Shown here: piece by piece, positions 55,157 to 64,000 of the stretch | How the letters are laid out: the number at the start of each line of letters is the position of its first letter | Numbering within the stretch: the stretch's first letter is position 1 | NCBI RefSeq assembly: GCF_046630445.1 | Contig: NC_092338.1 | Span: 146,515,501 to 146,579,500, forward strand | Direction of reading: 5' to 3' | Origin: Rutidosis leptorrhynchoides | Lineage: Eukaryota > Streptophyta > Magnoliopsida > Asterales > Asteraceae | Length of the DNA: 64,000 nucleotides | Translations under genes and position numbers: made by a program | Notes under the pieces: generated by a model | Told to the model about the DNA's origin: nothing | Seen by the model: the letters and a program-made list of their open reading frames with translations, nothing else | Database searches by the model: none

Positions 55157-58100
55157 TGTAGTGACCCGAACTTTTCCATGTTTATATATATTAATTGAGA
55201 TTGATATTTACATGATTAAATGTTTCCAACATGTTAAGCAATCAAACTTGTTAAGACTTGATTAATTGAAATATGTTTCATATAGACAATTGACCACCCA
55301 AGTTGACCGGTGATTCACGAACGTTAAAACTTGTAAAAACTATATGATGACATATATATGGATATATATATAGTTAATATGATACTATGATAAGTAAACA
55401 TATCATTAAGTATATTAACAATGAACTACATATGTAAAAACAAGACTACTAACTTAATGATTTTTAAACGAGACATATATGTAACGATTATCGTTGTAAA
55501 GACATTTAATGTATATATATCATATTAAGAGATATTCATACATGATAATATCATGATAATATAATAATTTAAATTCTCATTTGATATTATAAACATTGGG
55601 TTAACAACATTTAACAAGATCGTTAACCTAAAGGTTTCAAAACAACACTTACATGTAACGACTAACGATGACTTAACGACTCAGTTAAAATGTATATACA
55701 TGTAGTGTTTTAATATGTATTTATACACTTTTGAAAGACTTCAATACACTTATCAAAATACTTCTACTTAACAAAAATGCTTACAATTACATCCTCGTTC
55801 AGTTTCATCAACAATTCTACTCGTATGCACCCGTATTCGTACTCGTACAATACACAGCTTTTAGATGTATGTACTATTGGTATATACACTCCAATGATCA
55901 GCTCTTAGCAGCCCATGTGAGTCACCTAACACATGTGGGAACCATCATTTGGCAACTAGCATGAAATATCTCATAAAATTACAAAAATATGAGTAATCAT
56001 TCATGACTTATTTACATGAAAACAAAATTACATATCCTTTATATCTAATCCATACACCAACGACCAAAAACAACTACAAACACTTTCATTCTTCAATTTT
56101 CTTCATCTAATTGATCTCTCTCAAGTTCTATCTTCAAGTTCTAAGTGTTCTTCATAAATTCCAAAAGTTCTAGTTTCATAAAATCAAGAATACTTTCAAG
56201 TTTGCTAGCTCACTTCCAATCTTGTAAGGTGATCATCCAACCTCAAGAAATCTTTGTTTCTTACAGTAGGTTATCATTCTAATACAAGGCAATAATCATA
56301 TTCAAACTTTGGTTCAATTTCTATAACTATAACAATCTTATTTCAAGTGATGATCTTACTTGAACTTGTTTTCGTGTCATGATTCTGCTTCAAGTACTTC
56401 GAGCCATCCAAGGATCCGTTGAAGCTAGATCCATTTTTCTATTTTCCAGTAGGTTTTTCCAAGGAACTTAAGGTAGGAATGATGTTCATAACATCATTCG
56501 ATTCATACATATAAAGCTATCTTATTCGAAGGTTTAAACTTGTAATCACTAGAACATAGTTTAGTTAATTCTAAACTTGTTCGCAAACAAAAGTTAATCC
56601 TTCTAACTTGACTTTTAAAATCAACTAAACACATGTTCTATATCTATATGATATGCTAACTTAATGATTTAAAACCTGGAAACACGAAAAACACCGTAAA
56701 ACCGGATTTACGCCGTCGTAGTAACACCGCGGGCTGTTTTGGGTTAGTTAATTAAAAACTATGATAAACTTTGATTTAAAAGTTGTTATTCTGAGAAAAT
56801 GATTTTTATTATGAACATGAAACTATATCCAAAAATTATGGTTAAACTCAAAGTGAAAGTATGTTTTCTAAAATGGTCATCTAGACGTCGTTCTTTCGAC
56901 TGAAATGACTACCTTTACAAAAACGACTTGTAACTTATTTTTCCGACTATAAACCTATACTTTTTCTGTTTAGATTCATAAAATAGAGTTCAATATGAAA
57001 CCATAGCAATTTGATTCACTCAAAACGGATTTAAAATGAAGAAGTTATGGGTAAAACAAGATTGGATAATTTTTCTCATTTTAGCTACGTGAAAATTTGT
57101 AACAAATCTATTCCAACCATAACTTAATCAACTTGTATTGTATATTATGTAATCTTGAGATACCATAGACACGTGTACAATGTTTCGACCTATCATGTCG
57201 ACACATCTATATATATTTCGGAACAACCATAGACACTCTATATGTGAATGTTGGAGTTAGCTATACAGGGTTGAGGTTGATTCCAAAATATATATAGTTT
57301 GAGTTGTGATCAATACTGAGATACGTATACACTGGGTCGTGGATTGATTCAAGATAATATTTATCGATTTATTTCTGTACATCTAACTGTGGACAACTAG
57401 TTGTAGGTTACTAACGAGGACAGCTGACTTAATAAACTTAAAACATCAAAATATATTAAAAGTGTTGTAAATATATTTTGAACATACTTTGATATATATG
57501 TATATATTGTTATAGGTTCGTGAATCAACCAGTGGCCAAGTCTTACTTCCCGACGAAGTAAAAATCTGTGAAAGTGAGTTATAGTCCCACTTTTAAAATC
57601 TAATATTTTTGAGATGAGAATACATGCAGGTTTTATAAATGATTTACAAAATAGACACAAGTACGTGAAACTACATTCTATGGTTGAATTATCGAAATCG
57701 AATATGCCCCTTTTTATTAAGTCTGGTAATCTAAGAATTAGGGAACAGACACCCTAATTGACGCGAATCCTAAAGATAGATCTATTGGGCCCAACAAGCC
57801 CCATCCAAAGTACCGGATGCTTTAGTACTTCGAAATTTATATCATATCCGAAGGGTGTCCCGGAATGATGGGGATATTCTTATATATGCATCTTGTTAAT
57901 GTCGGTTACCAGGTGTTCACCATATGAATGATTTTTATCTCTATGTATGGGATGTGTATTGAAATATGAAATCTTGTGGTCTATTATTATGATTTGATAT
58001 ATAGGTTAAACCTATAACTCACCAACATTTTTGTTGACGTTTTAAGCATGTTTATTCTCAGGTGATTATTAAGAGCTTCCGCTGTCGCATACTTAAATAA

Positions 58101-58405
58101 GGACGAGATTTGGAGTCCATGCTTGTATGATATTGTGTAAAAACTGCATTCAAGAAACTTATTTTGTTGTAACATATTTGTATTGTAAACCATTATGTAA
58201 TGGTCGTGTGTAAACAGGATATTTTAGATTATCATTATTTGATAATCTACGTAAAGCTTTTTAAACCTTTATTTATGAAATAAAGGTTATGGTTTGTTTT
58301 AAAAATGAATGCAGTCTTTGAAAAACGTCTCATATAGAGGTCAAAACCTCGCAACGAAATCAATTAATATGGAACGTTTTTAATCAATAAGAACGGGACA
58401 TTTCA
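55157..58405 (+). repeat. Element B 3' LTR, 3249 bp
   Basis: TGTAGTGACCCGAAC ... GGGACATTTCA, followed by the duplication CCTTC. Aligns end to end with the split 5' LTR. Confidence 0.96.
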
Positions 58406-58410
58406 CCTTC

Positions 58411-58889
58411 GGCGCACCACTAAATTGGCATTGATTAGTCACCATGTGTAGAATTTGTCCTTTGATTTCATAATCTGGCGCATTAATGTCTGGATGAGTA
58501 ATTGCGTGACCTTGGCCAGTGCGTTTAGCTCTCATTCGGTCTTCCATACTTAAAGGTTCCAGATTCTCCATAATTGAATTTGTTGAATCGGAATCACTAG
58601 AGGATTCTGATTTAATGGTTCGTTCCTCAACAATCTCTGTTTGAATGATTGGTGGTTCCGGAGGAAAATTTAATGGTTCAGGATCTATGAATCGTCCCTG
58701 AATATTCTCCGGATTCTCAATTGTGAGGTTGGGTTCAAAAAATGGATTATCGGAAATTTGAACTGGAGTACTTGGTCGACTGGATGACGATTCTAAAGAA
58801 AAATCAACGGCAGTAATATTTGCTAAATGTCTTGATCTAGTTACAGGTGGTGAACGTACAAAAGGTGGTGAACGTCTTGCTCGGTGCAT
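58411..58889 (-). pseudogene. Athila gag N-terminal part
   Basis: ATG at 58889 begins a Ser/Pro-rich region (RRSPPFVRSPPVTRS, SSSSRPSTPVQ, ESSSDSDSTNS) leading to MEDRMRAKRTGQGHAITHPDINAPDYEIKG-like gag sequence, cut by element B at 58410. The rest of gag resumes at 32199 on the minus strand. First coding region after the primer site, with a 1.4-kb leader. Confidence 0.8.
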
Positions 58890-60287
58890 TCACTGAATAT
58901 CCTATTAGTTTTGAAAAGGAAAGAAAAATTATAATAAGTTATCCAATCAATAGACTTTTCTGATTTTGCCCACGTTTCGAATAGCCAAAAGATGCAGCAG
59001 AGGGGCAGGATTCGTTTGGTCTCAATATAATTGAGGACTGTTTGGCTCCAATAACCCGGTCCACGTACAAATCCAACTATTACTACGAACTAGAAAATTT
59101 TGATGTCTATCAATTTAACCACTTAAAATAAATTTTCGTAATTTTAAGAAATTTAGATAAGAAGTAGAATAAAAATCTATGTCCTAAAACTAGAATAGCG
59201 AGAAATAAGAAAGAAAAAGAGTTCGTCGAAAGAGGTCGAAAAAGAAAAATGGTTGAAAAATAAAAGGTGACGGAAAAATAAAAGAAACTTATAAAACTTA
59301 AAAACACTTGACTAACCTAACCTTATTACTACAACTAACTTAAAATTATAATCGCAAATTGAAATTACTAATTGGAATGATAATTGATACATAGGTAAAA
59401 GGCGTCTAAAAATATTAAAGCTTACAAGTAAAACTATATCTCAAATGGCAATAACTTAAAAAGAAACTAAAACTTAAAAAGGCGTCGCAAAATTCTAAAG
59501 TACCTAAATCTTAGTCTAAAGAAAAAGCTTTTAAGGGATTTTACGGCAAGGCCTAAAAATCTAGAAGTAAAAATAACTATGGCAAAAACTATGAGTTAAA
59601 AATAAATACGAGCGAAAAATACAAAAATTACGCTAAAACTATTAAAAAGGGACAAAATATAAAAATATACAAAAAGTTGTAAAAAGTACAATTTTTATAA
59701 AAATATTATTTTTATATTATTTATTTTATAAAACTATTAATTTTAAACTTTAAATAACTAATTAAACATAAAAATACAAATTAAATATAAAAACTAAATT
59801 AAATTATAAAATATATAACCCTAATTAGGGTTTAAATATATTAATAATAATAATTATCCGTAATTAATGCAGTTGCAGAGTCAAACCTGGCATGTCAGTT
59901 GGCTTCATGCGATCGCATGAGTCCTAAGTTACCCAGCCATGCGATCGCATGGGCTAGGGTTTCGCGCCAGTTACTGGGCTGCTACAGTACTAGACTCGAG
60001 TGTTTTTTTTTTTTGTGTTTTATTTTTCTATTTTATATATTTATATAATATATTTATATAAATTAAATAAAACTTATATTTTTATAAAATAAAGATAAAG
60101 AAACTTTTATAGAACTTAAATATTTAACAAACTCTTAAAAATATTTATATTTATATTTTTCTTTTTATATTTTAGAATATTTAAAACGTATTTTTACAAA
60201 AGCGTATTTTTTTTATAAAAGTAAACTTAAAAATAAAAATCTTTTTTTTTTATATAGCGTTGCGCTTCCGGCTTTTAAGCTAGATTT
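58890..60287 (-). other. Athila 5' leader (non-coding)
   Basis: A-rich 1.4-kb sequence between the primer site and gag, with a palindrome pair at 59905-59952 and no gene. A 65-codon ORF at 59110-59307 has no coding character. Confidence 0.6.
59905..59952. repeat. Palindrome pair in the Athila leader
   Basis: TCATGCGATCGCATGA (59905-59920) and CCATGCGATCGCATGG (59937-59952), both perfect 16-bp palindromes 16 bp apart. Confidence 0.95.
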
Positions 60288-60307
60288 GTTCCCCGACAGC
60301 GGCGCCA
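60288..60307 (-). other. Athila primer-binding site (tRNA-Asp type)
   Basis: The minus strand reads TGGCGCCGCTGTCGGGGAAC eight bases after the 5' LTR. Matches the tRNA-Asp complement typical of Athila/Tat elements with a few mismatches. Confidence 0.85.
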
Positions 60308-60315
60308 AAAATACT

Positions 60316-62320
60316 TGATGTTTAAAGCTAAGGGGTATAAAATACTATTAATTTTTAGCAGGAAATACTATTAAACACGATACAATTTTACACAAGATAT
60401 TTATTTATTTAGAGAATGGATATACTTAAACCTTGCTACAACACTTATAGGCAGTGTACCTAATCGTACAGTAGTGTAGTTTTTAGTAAGTCCGGTTCGT
60501 TCCACAGGGAAAATCTTTAAACAAAGCTTAACGCTATATTAGTTTACTTTTATAAAAATACAAATATATATATAAGTAATATTATTATTATAAAGGGGGG
60601 TTTTTACCGTTTAATGACCGGTTTGTCGATTTTAAAACTTTAGTCGAAGTTAAAACCAAATGTAAAATAATAAATAAATACAAGACTTAATTTAAAGCGT
60701 AAAGTAAATAACGATAATGAAATTGCGAATAATAAAAGTGCGATAAAATAAACTTGCGATAATTAAAAAGTACGATAATTAAAAGTGCAATTAAATACAA
60801 TAACAATAAGAATGCGATCATTAGAAGTGCAATTAAATATAAAATAAAAGAAATTAAATATGAAATAAAAGAATTATGCTTATTTAAACTTCCGTAACCA
60901 TGATGTTTGACGTGTTGATTTTAGTTTTATGCCCATGGGTTAATTGTCCTTTGTCCTGGATTATTTAATATGTCCGTCTGGTTTTTGTCCATAACAGTCC
61001 ATCAGTCATAAATATAAAGTGCGAGTGTCCTCGTCAAATTATCCTTATACCCGAAGTTAAATATTCCAACTAATTGGGGACTTAAACTTTAACAAGATTT
61101 TAATACTTTGTTTAATAATTACACCAGGATGTCAACTGAGTGTAACCCAAGGTTTTAATATTTTGTTATCAATTATACCAAGTGTCCTTGTACATAATTT
61201 CACCCCTGTTTTAATTATTCTAGTGGCTATTAATCCATTCCTGTGTCCGGTAAAATGAACGATTATTCGTACATATAAATACCCCGCCCATCGTGTCCGA
61301 TCGAGTGTATATGGTAATTTATAGGGACGCCCAATTGTAAATCTTTATATTAACATTAACAAACTATCATTTAGTTAAACAAATATAAAGCCCATTAATA
61401 GCCCATAGTCTAATTTCCACAAGTGTCGTTCTTTTGTCCAAACCCCAATTATGGTACAAAGCCCAATTACCCAATTTTAATAATTAGCCCAACATCATGA
61501 TTACTTCGGATTAAATAAGCATAATAATAACTTAGCTACGAGACATTAAATTAAAAAGGTTGAACATAACTTACAATGATTAAAAATAGCGTAGCGTTAC
61601 ACGGACAGAATTTCGACTTACACCCTTACAACATTCGCTAACATACCCTTATTATTAGAATTATAATTAAAATTAAAATTAAAATTAAAATATAAATTAT
61701 AAATATAAATATTACGTATATAGATAGAGAGATGGATGGATATCTATTTTTGCGTTCACCAAACTGCGAATTTATAGGAGATGTGGCCTGACTTTTCATG
61801 CCATGCGATCGCATGGACTTTCTTCTTCCTAGCCATGCGATCGCATGGCCAGCTGGGAGAGCTCACATGTTGCTTGTTTCCTTGTGCCGACGTTTTATAA
61901 ATATAATATAATATATATATATATTAATTTTAAGAATTAATTATATATTATATTATATTCATATGCATAGTTGACTTGTAATTTTTAGTCCGTTGCGTCG
62001 AGCGTTGAGAGTTGACTCTGGTCCCGGTTCCGGATTTTCGAACGTCCTTGCGTACAATTTAATATCTTGTACTTTGCATTTTGAATCTTGTACTCTTGTG
62101 ATTTCGAGACGTTTCTTATCAATAATTGGAACCACTTTGATTGTATTTTATACTTTTGAGCTTTTTGGTCGTTTGCGTCTTCAATTCGTCGAATCTGTCT
62201 TTTGTCTTCACCTTTTATTATTTAAACGAATATCACTTTTAAATAGAACAATTGCAACTAAAAGCTTGTCTTTCTTGAGGAATAATGCTATGAAATATAT
62301 GTTCGTTTTTAGCATTATCA
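60316..62320 (-). repeat. Athila 5' LTR, 2005 bp
   Basis: Partner of 17065-19059. Palindrome pair at 61801-61849 (CCATGCGATCGCATGG and GCCATGCGATCGCATGGC). Followed by the duplication GGTAC (62321-62325). Confidence 0.95.
61801..61849. repeat. Palindrome pair in the Athila 5' LTR
   Basis: CCATGCGATCGCATGG at 61801-61816 and GCCATGCGATCGCATGGC at 61832-61849, in register with the pair at 18544-18593. Confidence 0.95.
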
Positions 62321-62423
62321 GGTACCAAGGATCACCCTAGGCCACAAGTAGCGGTGATGTTTGTAGTCTTTGTACGCTATCTTTAATTATAACCTTCACG
62401 TTAATAGTGTATACACATAACCA

Positions 62424-62426
<3 letters not shown>

Positions 62427-62502
<76 letters not shown>
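62427..62502. repeat. (TA)n microsatellite
   Basis: About 38 TA units. Confidence 0.97.
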
Positions 62503-62504
<2 letters not shown>

Positions 62505-62700
62505 TGATAATATATTTAGTGTGATTAAGTGTTACCATATAGATAGGTGTATAAGTTATACTAATAATAGTATTATTATTATTTAATTAATCAACTATTA
62601 TGTATACTTATCATTATATGTTTCATATATCTATAAATACGCTTATATGATACATACATATATATTCTTTATTATTATTATACATATTCATAACTATATA

Positions 62701-62701
<1 letters not shown>

Positions 62702-62744
<43 letters not shown>
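62702..62744. repeat. (TA)n microsatellite
   Basis: About 21 TA units, 200 bp right of the first array. Confidence 0.97.
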
Positions 62745-62747
<3 letters not shown>

Positions 62748-62847
62748 GTGTAGGCGTTACATATATATAAGTGTAAGATGATACATATATATGTACTTAT
62801 TACTTTTCTTATTATTTACTAACCTTATATAACTTATATAATATACA

Positions 62848-62992
62848 TTCATACATACACACACACACGTACATATACATACATTTATACACATACATAT
62901 ACACGTATGTATATATCTAAATATATACACAAGCATATACCTACCTATATATATGTACATACATACGTATGCATGCATGCATGCATGCATGT
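62848..62992. repeat. Mixed CA/CATA/TGCA simple repeats
   Basis: ATACATACACACACACACG-like sequence followed by (TGCA)n at about 62970-62991. Minus-strand open stretch 62757-62990 is low-complexity, not a gene. Confidence 0.85.
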
Positions 62993-64000
62993 AAGTATAT
63001 CATGATCATTATACATAATCAATCATACAATCATAACTTAACCTAATAACTTTAATCATTATCACAAAATCATAACCTTATGATCATATTCAATCTTAAT
63101 AACATTTACATAAAATCATAAGCTTTTATTTTGTAATCCATAACTCATAATACTTAATCGTACTTATTAAACTAGTTTCATCATGATCATAACCTTTATC
63201 TTCAACTATTAATATTTACTAGCTTATTAAACAATAACCCTAATCATTAATCACAATAATTATTCATATTCATATCCTTATTAACCTAGTTTTATATTCT
63301 TAATCTTTTAACCTATTAAACTAGTTTTCATGATCATCATAACTTCTTAAACTTTTAATCATCATTCTCTATAATATCCATAATTCATGATCATAATTTA
63401 TAGCACATCTTATTCATAATCATAATCTTACTAATATTCATAAATCATAATCTTTTACTTATATTAACTTCTTCAAGTTCATAATCTTTTAACCATCTTC
63501 ATCTTATTAAAATCTTAATACTTGATCATATAACCAATATCTATCAACATAACAATTAAATCAAAATAAAAGCATGATTAGTTATAGATTTTAGGGATAC
63601 CTTAAGTGAGTTTGTTAGCCAAGAAACTAGGTGAATGATGATGATGGATATGGGCTGAAACAATAGCTGAATTCCAGCAGAAGATCACGACCCAGAAGAG
63701 GGTTTCTTGGGTCTGAATAGCCCGACAGAAACAGCAACAACACAACAGCAACTATGGCACTTTTTAGGCTATTGAAGGTCACGAATTCAGCAGGAAAAAA
63801 CCAGAAAAACACGCAGCAACAAAGGTTGATTGTGGGCTGTTGTAATCATGAAAACTTGCAGCAAACCAGGAGGAAGAATGAGCTGTTGATGGTAGTCGAA
63901 TTACACAGCAATAAAGGCTGCAGAAATATAACTAAAAGGATGTGAAGATGGCGAAACAGGAGCTGTAACAGCAGGCAGAAACCAAGAAGGGTTGATGGCG
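62993..64000. repeat. Probable LTR interior, no gene seen
   Basis: Runs of CATAATC/CATAACTT-like words (63000-63560) echo 300-900 on the other strand sense. 63600-64000 is a less AT-rich stretch with CAGCAACA words. By position it should continue the LTR begun at 15968 and interrupted by the Athila element. No terminus is reached before the window ends. Confidence 0.4.

Larger units (their letters stand above)
32205..58405 (+). mobile_element. Element B: Tekay-type chromovirus with F-box cargo, carrying nested element A
   Basis: 5' LTR in two pieces (32205-34382, 47469-48539), primer site 48542-48553, cargo ORFs, gag-pol, polypurine tract and 3' LTR (55157-58405). Flanked by the perfect duplication CCTTC (32200-32204, 58406-58410) inside Athila gag. 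Without element A it is 13,115 bp, close to A's 13,081 bp. LTR length (3249 bp each), tRNA-Met primer, a chromodomain-like C-terminus and pol wording point to the Tekay/Del clade of Ty3/Gypsy. The two LTRs differ at roughly 20-30 sites by eye (under 1%). Confidence 0.95.
17065..62320 (-). mobile_element. Athila-type Ty3/Gypsy LTR retrotransposon containing three nested insertions
   Basis: The outer element is bounded by LTRs at 17065-19059 and 60316-62320 and flanked by the perfect duplication GGTAC (17060-17064, 62321-62325). Sense is minus: 5' LTR on the right, tRNA-Asp-type primer site (60288-60307), gag N-terminus (58411-58889), gag-protease-RT (29447-32204), RT-RNase H-integrase (25116-27442), a small zinc-knuckle ORF, an env-like gene and the 3' LTR on the left. 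Subtracting nested DNA (26.2 kb Tekay pair, 2.0 kb solo LTR) leaves about 17.0 kb. Athila assignment rests on the primer site, the gag/pol wording and the env-position gene. Confidence 0.92.

Noticed and set aside
1..64000. CRISPR arrays, bacterial operons, rRNA genes
   Set aside because: No regularly spaced identical repeats with unique spacers, no ribosome-binding-site operons and no rRNA sequence; the window is clearly plant nuclear DNA.

Overview
The window is plant nuclear DNA: intron-containing eukaryotic genes, long nested LTR retrotransposons, AT-rich spacers and microsatellites. The style of the repeats (LTRs opening TGTAGTGACCCGAAC, Tekay- and Athila-type polyproteins) suggests a eudicot, most likely a daisy-family (Asteraceae) genome. 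That placement is inference from recalled repeat style, not from a search.

Layout. 1-7490 is a stack of old repeats: the end of an LTR (1-2254), a 30-bp minisatellite, the start of a minus-strand LTR element recognised by its primer-binding site (2705-2716), and a hAT-like transposon (3044-7490) that itself carries a solo LTR (3263-5561) with a perfect 5-bp target duplication. 7736-12306 is the only clear host-gene island: a six-exon gene for a plastid-type START/polyketide-cyclase-like protein (+) and a four-exon PP2C phosphatase (-), arranged tail to tail. Each gene has one copy of the same MITE family in an intron, and the first also has a SINE. 12307-17059 is repeat-rich spacer with a three-copy 161-bp tandem repeat, an RPA-like gene fragment and another truncated LTR.

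17065-62320 is one Athila-type Gypsy retrotransposon on the minus strand (TSD GGTAC on both sides). It has grown to 45 kb by nested insertions. Its pol is split by a solo LTR of its own family (27443-29446, TSD GGGTG). Its gag is split by a Tekay-type chromovirus, element B (32205-58405, plus strand, TSD CCTTC). Element B's own 5' LTR is split by a second member of the same family, element A (34383-47463, minus strand, TSD CACTG). All four insertions can be bounded to the base. LTR divergence judged by eye falls in the order Athila > B > A, as nesting demands.

The most unusual content is in elements A and B. Between the tRNA-Met primer site and gag, both carry two extra same-sense genes: a very acidic protein with EEESEP repeats, and an intronless F-box protein resembling the plant At2g35280 type. 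Both extra ORFs are open in both copies, although gag-pol has five stops in B and one in A. A 16-nt copy of the terminal polypurine tract sits between this cargo and gag. This looks like a chromovirus lineage that captured a host ubiquitin-ligase adaptor gene and still mobilises it.

62326-64000 is microsatellite-rich DNA, probably the continuation of the LTR broken by the Athila insertion.
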